From the NCBI GenBank assembly GCA_021234155.1, contig JAJEKV010000009.1, positions 9,990,546 through 10,054,545 on the forward strand: a stretch of 64,000 nt of DNA, in the 5' to 3' direction. Below the pieces are notes generated by a model. It saw only the letters and a list, made by a program, of their open reading frames with translations, made no database searches and was not told where the DNA came from. Source of the DNA: Isoetes taiwanensis (taxonomy: Eukaryota > Streptophyta > Lycopodiopsida > Isoetales > Isoetaceae). Made by a program: the position numbers and the translations under genes. Below are positions 22,820-34,986 of this stretch, one piece after another (position 1 is the first letter of the stretch; every line of letters starts with the position of its first letter).

Positions 22820-24920
22820 TGAGGTTTCCACTATTAATCCACTATTAATGTTCAACATGTTAGTGTGATGTCTGCTTAGTAATGGATTTATGTTTATTCT
22901 CAACGGTGCGAAACACACTAGGTGTTAAAGATAACATTCATGAATGTCCCCTGGTAAAAGAGACCCGGTTGTGATTATGGGACAATGCCTTGTTTGTAGA
23001 CTACCCTCTATGGTGCTAAGGGAAAACGTCAAGACTAGGGAGTTTCTAGGAGAAACTGGCCCTAGCAGCCCTACTGAGAGTGGAGGCAATAACGGACGAC
23101 ACCGTGGGCAGGGCCATTTTCTCCCAAAAACTCTCTGCGACGGGAATTTCCATCCGTAACCTTAGTGGACCCAAATTTCCTTTAACCCAAATCTTTGCAT
23201 TCTTCTGAAGTAATCGAAAAGAAGCAAGAGATGTTGCTTTCGACTGCCAAGAGAAGCAAATCTTGCATTCTTTTACCATGAATCTTTGCGTTGTTCTGCC
23301 AGAATCCAAGAGCGTGCATCTCGTTTTCTCTTATGGAAGCATTGGACAATCGTTCTTTTGTTCTTTTTTTTTTTTATGGAAGCACTAGTTAGTGCACTGG
23401 ATTAGTTAGCACTGTTTTTGCTTTGTATGTTTCGTTAGGGTCTAGTGTCTGCTTTTGTAACGAAATGTCGGCTTAGCTGACATTCTACCACGTCACCACG
23501 TCACCATATAAAAGTGTTACTCCAAAAATGCCAGCTAAGCCAACTTTCCATTAGGCCAAAGGGCCCTTGGGCTATTTTCTGGCCTGTCAGGGTCGAGCAT
23601 CGGCCACATTTTTAGGCCAGAAAGTAGGCCAAAGGGCCTTTCCCTTATACAGAGAGCCTGTAATAGAGGTTGCACTGGGAACGAAAGGGGGCATGCGAAT
23701 AGGTCACCCGGATCTGTGTGTTTGAAGAGAGGCTGCCCGGATTTGCATGAACGATTGCAGAGTAGAACTTGCAGCTGCTTCAAATGGTGTCTTCAGCGGA
23801 GAATCTTCAATGCAAATCTCACAATCGTTTCTGGATTTTTTTCAAAGGTTCCTCGCACCATTAACTAGGAGAGTCGTTTTCATGTTAAAAAAAAGATGAC
23901 CCTTGGTATAAAAGAATGTTCTCATATCCAAACATTAAACCTAAATAAACAATCGTGATCCATGGTCCAAGGGTCTCTGTGAACGTTAAACTTTCTTTTG
24001 ATGATGTCATGGTCCAAGGGTCTCTGTGAACGTTAAACTTTTTATCTTGTTATCTTTTGATGATGTCATTTTAATCACATTTATATCAAGTTTTTCAACA
24101 GAAACTCAAATACAAGAATTTAGTTTTTAGTTTTGTTCAAAAAAGAAAAGTGAAATTCTTTATGCAAGTTTTTCTAAACAATCTCCAACTAGGATCCAAG
24201 GTAAGAAGTCTTTTACATAAATTGTGTCCTCAAATGCATTGTTTTTTGTAGTCGCCCTCTACAATGAAGCCATAGGAACTTGCAAGGCCCATATTGAGAA
24301 GAATGTCTGATGCAATGACCAAATTGCATCAGACCAAATAGAGAATTTAATACAATTTCATAAAAAATTGCTGATGCTTAAGCTACTACCTTTCCTGCAA
24401 TCCTCCCAAATCATCCAAATTGTCTCTCATCTGCATCATATCTAGTAAAATTCCCACAGTTTTAAGGTAGAAAAGCATGATTCCTCAATAGCAAATCTGC
24501 TTCTTAATATGTGATATGCTAGGGTAATTTTATCCACTCCCTTTGAACCACAATAATCCAAAAATATAAGCACCTTTTCGAATTTCCGTCAATGTTGCTC
24601 CAAAGGAGCATTACATGTAAGGACCTATCCCTTAATCTGGAAAGCTAGCCAAGAAAGTTATCAATGCACTCCTTAGAACAGGCCTTTATAAATGAGTCGC
24701 CACGAGAAGCTAGGCATAAATTAGCAATCCTATTAAAGAAGCTTGCTTTGAGAACTGCCTCAAACAGACTCGTGCATTCGCATGGGACTATCTGTTGGAA
24801 ATGTGCTTTTAAGGTTAAATTCTGTGTTCACAAAATCTGAGGCTTCCTGTTCAAAGCACTCATGGCAGCATCTGCCACTGCCTTCACTGAAACTGTCAAG
24901 ACACCTTCATGCTTACCAGC
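22820..24920. other. Non-coding stretch with one short tandem duplication
   Basis: No gene-like frame was recognised. A 59-bp unit (TCATGGTCCAAGGGTCTCTG... TTTTGATGATG) occurs twice at about 23951-24068 with a small indel. A T run is at 23366-23376. Confidence 0.45.
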
Positions 24921-24925
24921 AAATT

Positions 24926-27900
24926 TCAGTCATTTATACACTCTTTGAGGTTTGGATTGGATAGAAGTAAAGACACCTTTTCTAAAGTGGCCACATTGCG
25001 GCCAGCTCCTGAACCTGTGGCTGTGGCAGCGCCAACTGCATTAGCTAGCATAAGGGTGGTTGTAATATTCAGGTTATGTGTGTAGCCAAGAACAGCTGCT
25101 GCTGCAAAACTATCACCGCAGCCCACTGTGTCCACAACATCAACCTGACGAATATAACCTTTAGCATACCTGTTCAGCTTTCCAATAACCCACTTGCAAT
25201 TTAAACTACACTTACACTTACCTTAAACCCTGGAACATGTTGTGTACCACCTGATGTTGCCATCAAACAGCCCAGGGCAACCAACTTGATAATGACCCAT
25301 TCTGTACATTTGCTTCTTGTCAAAAGTACCTCTGCTGACCAAATTGGATTAGATATGCCTGTCAATATTTCAGCCTGCAATATCAACATACGCAATTGAT
25401 GTCACCAAAGGGAAAAAAAAGGAAAGCTGTGTTAGCACAAAGTCCCCAAGCATCAAATATGTCCATAGTGGAAGAACAACAATTGTACAAGGTCTATGGA
25501 AGAATTACCAGCACAATAGCCAAGTGGTTTACATTGTTATACGTGTTGTAGAAAGGGAAAATACCTCATCTGCTGTTAAAAGAAGCACATTGCTGAGGCC
25601 AGTCATTGTCTGCAGAAAACTTTCTGTTCCAGGCTTCCTGTTGCAAATGCCTTGCCCCTTGGGCCTGGATCAAAAAATACAGAGCACCTTGAACTATGCG
25701 CGCATTCAATTGCAGAAAGAACAACGGCAGGCGATAACTCATCAAAGATAAACCCATTGATAAATAGTGCTTTTGATTCTGGCCTTGGCTCTTGCTGGCA
25801 GTATATTGATCTTGCTATATACAGGATTCTTGTTGAAGTCAAAATGACTGGACAAAAAGAAAAAAACGAGTTGCAATTTCGAAAAGCTAGAAGAAATTTG
25901 AAAGAATCCTAACAAAGGCACTAGCAGCTAAAGCAACCTGCCAATAGCTATCAAAAAAGGTCTGGAATTTTATAAAATCAAAGTTCTTTTTTGAGGATGG
26001 ACCTAGCAAACACGCCACTACACTTACATCAAGCAAGCTCACAATTATCAAACTCAAAACTCTTTCTTGACAAATGCTTGATGGTTATTTTCAATGACAG
26101 AGTTGTACTTTGTTCTACAGTGTGCATTAACCGCATGAAACTGTAATGATGTTACCCATGATATCTTATCATCATGTGCCGATAATTTCTACTGGCTTGC
26201 ACTTGCCAAACTCATTAGATTGGCAGGCTCTATAAATTTAGACCAGGGAAATTTCTTCTAGAAACTGTCATGACTCATGATGGTGCGCTCTACAAATGAG
26301 AGAGTTCTTCGGTTGTTATGATGCCCTACCCATGCAACTGACGTGCTCTGTATAGAAATTTTGGGAAGTTTCAGGTGTCCTATTTGTTAAAAAAAGTGGT
26401 CCCAAAAACTGCTCACAACGCAATAATGGCATTTGGCTTTGCATCTCTTGTAGAGACAAGTTTTGATAAACAATACCTTATAAATCCATGTTTGCAGTTT
26501 GGATCAACTAAGACCCAGCAAAGGAGAGTACTTCCATCATAACCAGGCTCTCCCAAAGGACAATCATTCTCTGCTATTTCCACAATCTCAACACCTTCAC
26601 CTTCCAAGGCCTTAAGCAAAAACTGACCAAACTTTTCGGGACCAACATGGCCTAAAGCCACACAGCGAAGACCCAACCTTGCAGCTGCTATTGCAAAATT
26701 AGAATTTCCACCTGCTTCCCATGCAGCCTGCAATATTCAAAGAAGGCAATTAATATGCAGAAATTGATTACATATACAATGGGAACTTGATGTGCACAAA
26801 TTGATTAATTTACTACTTGGAGCTTATTATGCAGACTAATCAATAGAAGTCACAGCAGTCTAATCAATAGAAGTCACATCTTAAGAATCTCGTAACTGGA
26901 TATAGGAAGTAGATTTATCCACATCTTTAACTGTCCCCTTCCTGATACATTCATAAGGCGAGCAAAGAGACGTTCTGTTACTCAAGATTATCACTAGCGT
27001 TGTCCTCAAATTTAGTCTACATGAAGTAAACACCTTTCCCATCAAATTCAACATCGCTTTGAATCAGCATGGGCGTAATAAGCGTACACACCAAAAAGTT
27101 TCTAACCTGCTTCCATTTCCACCAGAAAGTTTCTAACCTGCTTCCATTTTCACGTTGATGACGCAGCAGCAGGAGGAGCAATTATATCAACACGTTGATG
27201 AGCCTTACTTCTAGAGTGTTGAAGACAATAAATAATAGCTTCAAAAACTAATACTCAGCAAACGCATTTTAGATTCCCACTGTTAATTTTTTCCACCTGC
27301 CATTACGTATGTTCAGTTTTGTCAAGCACAATATGCAGCGCAAGTGCATATCTCTTGTTAAGGTGGGAAGGTAAGGTTATCGGTCTGGCCGACGCTCATA
27401 ACCAAAAATGCGGGACCGAGGTTGTACGTCTGAGGCCAGATATTTGGCATGCCCGCTAGGGCCGAAGGCCACGCCGAGGCCTTACGTGCCAAATATCTGG
27501 CCGAGAACATACAATCGAGGTCGCGCATTTTTGGTTATCAGCCAAGGCAAAGACCGATAACCACCTTATCGGGCTTATATGGGTGGAATAGTACTGATCC
27601 ATTAGTACCGATAATTAATTATCAGTACTCCTCCAATAGTGATAACCAAAAAACAAGGACTCTCACTTTACACAAGAGAGTCCGATAAGGATACTTTCCA
27701 GAACTGTCCAAACAAACAAGGATGGATGTAGCTGATTTGGCGCACTTATGTTCAGGACATATCCTCGTAGAGATTTAAGAGATATGAAAGCCTTGAATAT
27801 GGACATAACAACTAAAGAACGTAAATTGCTTAGACTAGGCAAAAAGTGTAGAGTAAAACAAACAACTTAATGCATAGATGGCCTAGTACATACCTCATTT

Positions 27901-28292
27901 GGGACAGATTTCATAAGACGTTTCAGATAGTCTTGTTTTTCCTGCACCGATTCCGGGGGCAATCTTGGCACATTGAGGACAATATCTACACACAAATTAC
28001 CTAGAGTGACAACATCCAAGCTATCGTCAATTCTCCTTTTTGACCCACTTCCAATACAATCAATGAATCCATTAAACCCAAAACCCTCCTTCACCTCTGT
28101 ATCTAATTTAGAATTAACTGTGCTCCTTCCAATACAACTGGATATGCCAATGCTCCCAATACTGCTATGAAGCCCGTGTCTCCCAAAGCACGACGATGCG
28201 AGACTTTTATTGAGTTTGGCAGAAGCAACGGTAGAAAAAATATGAGAAATGGGGGAAGAAGGAGAGCATATTACATCGCCCCACACCGCCAT
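24926..28292 (-). CDS. PfkB-family carbohydrate kinase, five exons, with a frameshift in exon 3
   Basis: ATP-dependent sugar or nucleoside kinase of the ribokinase/PfkB family. Exons read from sequence: 28292-27894, 26727-26477, about 25783-25565, 25374-25222 and 25144-24926. All have GT...AG junctions and compatible phases. Exon 1 has a Ser-rich, acid-poor N-terminus (about 60 residues) that could be a plastid transit peptide, then VVTLGNLCVDIVLNVPRLPP. Exon 2 carries the PfkB signature WEAGGNSNFAIAAARLGL and LLCWVLVDP. Exon 3 has FINGFIFDELSP and VFFDPGPRGKAFATG, then changes frame before GTESFLQTMTGLSNVLLL. The last exon has DTVGCGDSF with the catalytic Asp. About 25 residues expected between HGFI and KALFINGF are not found, so an exon may be missed or lost. 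The substrate is unknown. Confidence 0.85.
27373..27567. repeat. Foldback/MITE-like palindrome in PfkB intron 1
   Basis: Two arms of about 75-80 bp face each other. GGTTATCGGTCT (27375) pairs with AGACCGATAACC (27551), CATAACCAAAAATGCG (27397) with CGCATTTTTGGTTATC (27524), and CCAGATATTTGGCA (27436) with TGCCAAATATCTGG (27487). The loop is GC-rich. A further inverted repeat, GGACTCTC/GAGAGTCC, follows at 27657-27683. Confidence 0.75.
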
Positions 28293-28413
28293 AGCTGCCG
28301 AAGCTCAAGCTCAGCTTTGGTTTTGTTTTGGTACAGGTTAGGTTTCGCCCCGGAAAAAATTTCCTGATAGTTGATAAACAAAACAGCGTGCATACCCTAT
28401 AAAGCCCGCTCAA

Positions 28414-28421
28414 ATTATATA
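28414..28421 (-). promoter_or_regulatory. Candidate TATA box of the PfkB gene
   Basis: On the minus strand TATATAAT lies about 120 bp upstream of the ATG at 28292, a reasonable TATA-to-start distance. A second, weaker TTTATA lies closer to the gene. Confidence 0.35.
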
Positions 28422-28499
28422 CGCCTGAATCGGGCGTATAAAGCCTAATAGCCACGCTCACACACACGTAAACCGCAGTTTTGTGAAATTCCTGGAATA

Positions 28500-29430
28500 T
28501 TCTCTAATTGTTTATTAGTGGTAATTTTGGTTTATGGGGTGTCTGGTGGCGCCCCTTACAGCGGCGCCACAGCTCAAAAACCTATTTTCCCATTTCATTT
28601 GGCGAAGGGCCGGGGCAATCGGGTAAGGCATTCGGCGGATCATTTGTGCAAAGTCTGGAGGGCCGCGGCATTTCTACGGATCATTTTGTGCAGTGCAGGG
28701 CATTTCGGCCGGCATTCAGTCATGGCATTCGGCCTTGTTTCAAGCCTCAAGATTCAAGAGCGGCGTATCAGAAGAGCGAAAGGTATCATTGTTTCATGCC
28801 TCAAGATCATTCAGATCATTAGGCAGATCGGCAGGGCATTCAAGAGCAGAGCAGGGCATTCAAGAGCCTCAAGATAGCCTCAAGATTAGGCCCAAAGAGG
28901 CGTTTCAAGCCTCAAGATTTGTCCAGTGAGGCGTTTCAAGCGTTTTTGCAAATGGCGTATCGGAAGGCAAAAGAAGAAGGGTTTCCATGATCCCAACGAT
29001 GAAGAAGGCAAAAGAAGGGCTATACATGATCCGCAAAAAGAAGAAGGCAAAAGAAGGGATGATCCGGCCGCTTTGCTTCCGATAAGCGCCACATCGCCCT
29101 GGATTCAGCCAGGACGTCGAGCAGGTTAGGAAAGCTCCTTCAACGATTGTAGAGATTGAAGGGCCGAAAAACACCCAAAATTGCCAAAAAACACCAAGAA
29201 ACACGCCAAGATTCAAAATCGCCAAAAAAAACACCAAGAAACACCAAGAACGGAATTTCACAAAATCGGTTCACGCGGGTGGGTGGCGGCCGGATCTCGG
29301 GGTTCCGCAGAATCGGCAGCGGCGGCGTCAGCGCCGGGTTTACCGCCGGAAACCCCTCGATCCGGCCGGTTACCTAGCACGTAAAGTTCAGGGGGAGGAT
29401 ATTTCGCCATATTTCAGGCCTAGATTAAAA
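28500..29430. repeat. Low-complexity region with short irregular repeats
   Basis: CAAGCCTCAAGAT-type phrases recur at least five times (28738-28920), AAGGCAAAAGAAGGG recurs at 28965-29060, and CACCAAGAAACAC recurs at 29180-29250. GGCGCC palindromes lie at 28549-28571. No convincing protein is encoded. It may be the interior of a non-autonomous LTR element, but no LTR pair was found. Confidence 0.4.
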
Positions 29431-29556
29431 CAGATAATGGCTTCCTCTCCTCCGATGTTGGCTTCATCTCCTCCGATGCTGGCTGATAACGGAGTAATCA
29501 AACTTTTGTGGCTACGATGCGCCACGTGGCAAGAAATATCCTCCCCAAACTTTGTT
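29382..29556. repeat. Inverted repeat around a short purine-rich motif
   Basis: AAAGTT..GGGGAGGATATTTC at 29384-29404 is matched in reverse at 29531-29553 (GAAATATCCTCCCC..AACTTT). Between them a 27-bp phrase containing CTCCTCCGATG is repeated twice (29438-29492). Confidence 0.5.
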
Positions 29557-29639
29557 GAGGAATACCCGCCAGGAGCCCTTACGCTGGTAAGTGCGAACCG
29601 GGCTTTCGCCTCTCGCTGGGCTCGCCAGGTCCTTACCCC

Positions 29640-30000
29640 GTAAGGGCCTACGGGCGAACATTACCTCTACCAAAAACCTAAGTTAAACAACGGTGCTGCT
29701 ATGTTATTTTGTGGTTGTTTATGGGAGATTGTGTTTTTCGGTTTTCGTTCTTTGCGTTTTTGGCTCAAATTCAGAAAGTGTTTCTCCTATTTTGTGGTTC
29801 TAAGGACTTGTGTTTTTTTCGGGTTTTTCTGAGTTTTGGGTTTTGGCCGAAACTAGAAAGCAAGGTTTTGGCCAAACAGTTGGCTAATGACTAAAACCCA
29901 AAAGCCTATGAAAGACCTGTGCTTTTTGGGTTTTCCCCAATGTTTGGCTTTTTGGCTGAAATCGAGAAAGCGAATAATATATAAACTATCTAACTCATGT
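29640..30000. other. Non-coding, T-rich
   Basis: Phrases such as GGTTTT and GTTTTTCGG repeat irregularly. No gene is seen. Confidence 0.4.
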
Positions 30001-30289
30001 AATTATTATTATTATTATTTTTTTTGAGGGATAAAAAAGATTTTATTTACTTAGAGAGAATGATACAAAGCCACATGGCAGAGGTGCACCCATCCACGAA
30101 TATGGGATGGGGGTAGCTACGTAGCTCCAGCTTGTACTATTCTCTTTCCCGACCTAGACCAGATTAAAATAGGTGCCCCATATTTCTTCCTTTACCTCTT
30201 CTTCACCTTTAAAAACTAGCCTAAATTTATTAAGTCTTTCAAGTACCAGGTGAAGTAGCTGTGTTGATGATATGAATACCTCCTGATCC

Positions 30290-31244
30290 TCAGCGAAGAC
30301 TCGGGCATTCCTCCTTTTCCATATTGACCAGATCGTCCAGGCCCTTGCTATGTGAAAAGAAATCTTCTTCTTGGGACACCATTACGGGGAGAATTCCTAG
30401 CGGCAATTCTTTGGTTCCTAAAGGGTATTGAACCTGTCCATACTCCAGCCCATACTTCATGCAAAGATCCCACATTCCACCCGGACAATGTTCTATGGAT
30501 TCTTCTTCCTCTCCACACATAGGGCAAAGTGGGCTCACGTTATTGTCCCATTTGGAGACTAGATGATTGACCCTTGGGACCCTGTGGATCACTTGCCAAA
30601 GAAAGGCGTTGATTCGTGGAGGGAGGAAATTCAGCCAAGCGTTTCTCCAGATGTTTTTAAGGATGTCCTCCGTGATCACTATCTCCCACTTGGGGGATAC
30701 TGGAAGAAATCCCTTAGTCTTCAAACTCATCAGTAGCATGACTTCACAAACTTGTTTGGTCAGATCGATGTACGACCCATGGACGTTGATCTTCTCTGTT
30801 TATTGTGTTTGGGAGTACGGAAGCCACACATTCCCAAATTATCTTGTCTGCCTCCTTTAAACCAAAACAGGCTTGAAATGCTTCCCAACTGGCCAGGTGC
30901 TCTCCCATATACCACGGAGCACAAGAATATATACCACAGTTTTTCCATCTCTTCACAATCCTCGCATCAGCCACTATACCTAATGGGCCTTGTTTATTGT
31001 GCAATTCCACTGGTACCCACCATGGAGGGGAGGTCTCTGCTTCAAATTTGCTGATATCAAGCGTGAATAGTTTCTTTATGGCATTCCAAGCCGAAATAAG
31101 ACCCTTCAGGAAGGGGGAGGCTTCTTTACTTGGCTTGAGATCAAAAAAGAGAGACCACGGAAGCGAGACCTTGACGGAGGGCTTACTATGCTTACAAGAA
31201 TACAATAGAGCTTGGTTGATGAGGTGCAAACCTGGAGACTTCAC
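30290..31244 (-). pseudogene. LINE-C ORF2: C-terminal part with zf-RVT
   Basis: PPWWVPVELHNKQGPLG marks the position where LINE-A and LINE-B have a TAG. A frameshift near 30740 leads to NFLPPRINAFLWQVIHRVPR and CPMCGEEEESIEHC. The last Cys segment of zf-RVT is disturbed (CPGGMWDLC). Confidence 0.8.
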
Positions 31245-32617
31245 CTTTTCCTGAAGAATTCATCCATATGAATTTGGCTATCAATACTTTGCTCTGTAAG
31301 ACTATGTCAAACATACCAATTCCCCCTTCTGTTTTGTCCCTCTTGCACTTCCACCAAGCAATTTTGATCGTTGCACCTTCTTCATTACCTCCCCAGACGA
31401 AGTTTCGAATCAGCCCTTCTAACTCCTGCACCTTCTCCCTCGGAGCAAGTAGAATTGATGATATGTATACATAAGTATTACTTAGCACATGTTTTGCCAC
31501 AGTAATCCTCCCTGCAAGGGATAACTTTGCTACCTTCCACCAATTTAGGTGTTTATGTAGGCCTAGTAGCATTTCATCCCATATTCGTGCACTATTGATG
31601 TTAATGCCCACTGGGATTCCTAACAAGCTGGAGTGTTCACCCTCAGGGATAATTTTCCATGGTAAGTTTTCCAAACATATGGGATGCCTATTCTCCAAAG
31701 GCCACTGCACTGAGCATTTTTTCCAATTTATGAGGCAACCTGAGGCTATTGAGAAGGTGGCCAGTAGTTGTCCTGCATCTGACATATTGTTTTCCTCTGC
31801 CTCGATAAATAGAAATGAGTCGTCATCTACCGTTACTGATTTGTTGAGAACCGCCCCACATTTCTAGTCCCCGAATGAGACCGGTCCGTCATGGATGCTT
31901 GCGTGGAATAGGCCGTGAGAGAGCTTCTGCTGCTATATTGAAGAGGAAGGGAGCCAGGGGACAACCTTGCCTGATGCCCCTCTTAATCTCAAATATAGGA
32001 GATGATTCACCTTGAAATAAGACTGAGGCACGAGCTGATCTCAATAGTTTCATTACCCCTTCTGTAAAACTATCCCCACAACCCAGCTTGAGCAACATTT
32101 TATGCATAAAACTCCATCTAATGCTGTCGTATGCCTTGGTGAAATCTAGCTTTAGATAGGCTACCTTTTGTCCTATTTTTCTGGCCCAGTGCAACCCTTC
32201 AAAAGCTGCTGCCACATTGCTCAGGATACTCCTACCCGGTAGGAAGCCAGATTGGGCTTGTGAGATACCTTCCGCTAAAATTGGTTTGATCTTCTCTGCC
32301 ATAGCCTTGGCTATGATTTTGTAAAATGCAGATAGGAGTGTGATAGGCCTCCAATCGTTAATTGTGCTTGGCTCCTTACACTTGGGTACCAAGGCAATGC
32401 AGCCTGTATTCAATCTTGGATTTAAATTTTCAGCTTGCAAGAAGTCTGTGTATGCAGAAAAGATATCATTTTTAATCCATTCCCAATTGCATTGGTAGAA
32501 TTCGATGGGAATTCCATCCATACCCGGACATTTATTCTTAGCCAATAAGAGAGTGGCTTTTTCAAGATCCTCCATAGAGAGAGGGCGACTCAGAATATCT
32601 TTTTGGCTAGAGCTCAT
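31192..32617 (-). pseudogene. LINE-C ORF2: reverse transcriptase with altered YADD
   Basis: CPGMDGIPIEFYQ, CIALVPKCKEPSTINDWRPI, QSGFLPGRSILSN, LKLDFTKAYDSIRW and GIRQGCPLAPFLF are intact. A frameshift near 31890 follows. The catalytic site then reads VDDDSFLF rather than YADDSFLF, keeping two Asp but losing Tyr and Ala. The thumb (KLSLAGRITVAKHVLSN, LIRNFVWGGNEEGATI) continues to 31192. Confidence 0.87.
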
Positions 32618-34056
32618 TATAGGTGAAACTGATCACTAGCTCTTCATATGTATCTTGGAATGGTAAGTTATGTTCCCCAAAAAAATCTTGGAAATGATTA
32701 TGTAAGTACCTTTTTAGATCCCCTGGGGATTTGAGGGTTGAGCCGTCGCCTAGTGCAATGGTTGATAGAGTAGACGACCTCTTTTTTTCTTTAGCTGACT
32801 TAAAGAAGAACTTGGTGCATTTATCACCTTCATTTAGCCAAGTCAGTCCTGCTTTGCATCTGTTCTCCATTATCTTGACTTCCTCTAGTGCCTTTATCTG
32901 TTCTATTATTCCCTTCTCCTCTATCCCATCATTCGGGCCCAGTGCTCTAAGTGAGTGGAGCTGATTGTAAAGGTTATCCAACTCTCCCCTCTCCCTTTGC
33001 ACTTTAGCTCTACCCCAACTTTTGGCATAATTTTTTATATTACCCAGGGCCGTTACCATGGTTTCCATCCCTGAGCCCGTTCTGAAAGTGGATTGCCATA
33101 TGCTTTTACAAGCCTCCACAAATTCTGGATCTTTCAAATATCTAGTGTTGAGTTTGAATACTGTTTTAGAAGTTCTAATCTGGCAAATCTGGGTGGATAT
33201 GACCTGTGGATTATGATCCGAGATAGCATTTTGTAGAAGGTTGGATCTATGCACATTTGGAAGGATGGTAAGTGCCTCATCGTTGATGTAGCATCTATCA
33301 TGTCTTGCATAAGTCCTACCCATGCCTATCCATCTGTTACACCATGTATAGCTCTTATCTCCGTCAACTTCCATGAAGCCTATATCTTCCAGCAGTTTGC
33401 ACCACTGTACTTTCTCAAACCCATACACTATTGCAGATGATACTCCTTGTCTATCCTCAGCTGCCTCCACCATATTGAAATCTCCTACCATTAGCCAAGC
33501 TACCTTGTTCCCGAAACCTTTTAATTTGTGCCTAAGAGTGGCCCATAGGGCTCCTCTGCCTCTGGGGTTGTTATGGGCGTAAACGTTCACCAAGCCCCAT
33601 ACTTTACCTTCATGTTGCCATAGGATTAAAGCCCATCCCAAATCTGTCTACCTGTGACTCACATACTTTTACTTCTTTTTTCCACGCGATGAGGGTCCCT
33701 GCACTAGAAGTTTCCTTTACTGCAGCAATACCCACATATTCATTGCCTATTACTTTGAAAAGCTCCTGTATTTCTTCCCTTTTACACTTATGTTCTTGTA
33801 AGCATATCACATCCGGGTTGATCCCCTTTATGGCGCTTGCTAACCTACTCTTCTTGTATTCAGAGGATTTTACTCCCCTAATATTCCAACTGAGAATTTT
33901 ATGATTCAAAGAGATGTTTCCGGACCCTTTTTCCTTTTCATGCCTTCCGACCCTTCTTCTTCTAGACTTGTGCTTGTTACCTTTTTGTTTTTTTTTCCTG
34001 TTAGAGTAGGGGGATCTTCGTCCACCATATCCTCCTCTTCCATTAGATCCACCCAC
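32607..34056 (-). pseudogene. LINE-C ORF2: endonuclease and linker
   Basis: ILSWNIRGVKSS, ICLQEHKCKRE, LVNVYAHNNPRGR, MVGDFNMVEAAEDRQG, SYTWCNRW, YARHDRCY and AISDHNPQ give all usual endonuclease motifs (Asn, Glu, Asp/Asn, Ser-Asp-His). A frameshift at about 33630 splits the domain. The linker KAGLTWLNEGDKCTKFFF follows. Catalytic residues are conserved but the frame is broken. Confidence 0.88.
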
Positions 34057-34981
34057 TTATTTTTGTTTGGGGGAATGACTCTCTCTATTTCATCCAATTC
34101 CCCATATACCACTATACCTCTCCCAATCCCACCTTCCGCTTCAGAAAGCGTTCCCTTCTCTGTGTCTGTTGTTTCCAGAATGTACTGAGAGAAAGGATTT
34201 ATTGCTCCTAGAACACTGTGAGTACTCGGAGATGCCTGGGGAAGAGGTTTTGACCGGAGTGCTCCGCTCCTCCGAGCAATGTTTCTAGTCCTCCCTTTTT
34301 GTTTGGAGCCTACCACTTCCCATGACTGATCATCTGCTTTTGATAAACTTACGAGATTACTGGGCTGTATCGACGATTCGTTAGCTAGCTTTCCCACGAT
34401 GTTGGAGCAGTGATTCTCACCTCCCTGGCTAGGGGCGCATGGGATGATACTTACTTGAGTGATGGGGTGGCTAACTGGAGCACCATTAGATGTGGGAGGA
34501 TCATTAAGGCCAGTCGGGGCTTGTTGTTGAGGAGTCCCATCTCTTCTAGACCTGCCTTGGGGGTTCTCTTCTAGTCCATCAATCTTTATGTCCGGAAACA
34601 TTCTGTATATTTCCCATCTATTGGTCAATTTCAGGGGGAACTTGAAAGAGCATTTGCCACTCTTAACTACCACCCCTTTAGGTATGCCCGACGTTGCCGG
34701 TATTGCTACACAAATCTTTGGTCCTTTGGCGATGGAATGTGAGATATATGCACCTACTGTGTTAGCAATGACCTTTAAGAATTCAGGTACCAACATGTCT
34801 GGAGGTAGGTGTTCGATCTCTAACCAACACGGAATTTTGATGGCCGAGATTTGATGGGGGGAGAAGCCAGGTGAGTAATATTGATATAAAATGTACTCTC
34901 CCATGAATGAGTCTACTGCGCGGGACACCATCTTATCTACCACTGCTTCGTTATCAAAAAGAATGAGAAAGAAGTTACTTC
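33906..34981 (-). pseudogene. LINE-C ORF1, C-terminal part with DUF4283-like domain
   Basis: Resumes right after the Copia target site with LGSNFFLILFDNEAVVDKMV, IPCWLEIEHLPPDMLVPEFL and CVAIPATSGIPKG, the DUF4283-like fold of plant LINE ORF1 proteins. A long low-complexity tail follows and ends KRKKGPETSL. The stop overlaps the start of the endonuclease frame. Confidence 0.8.
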
Positions 34982-34986
34982 CCAAT

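Noticed and set aside
24181-24680. Another LINE zinc-domain remnant
   Set aside because: Translation in six frames gave no Cys/His cluster or tail motif.
28508-29384. Candidate gene next to the PfkB promoter
   Set aside because: Frames in all phases are driven by low-complexity repeats; no domain and no splice structure.
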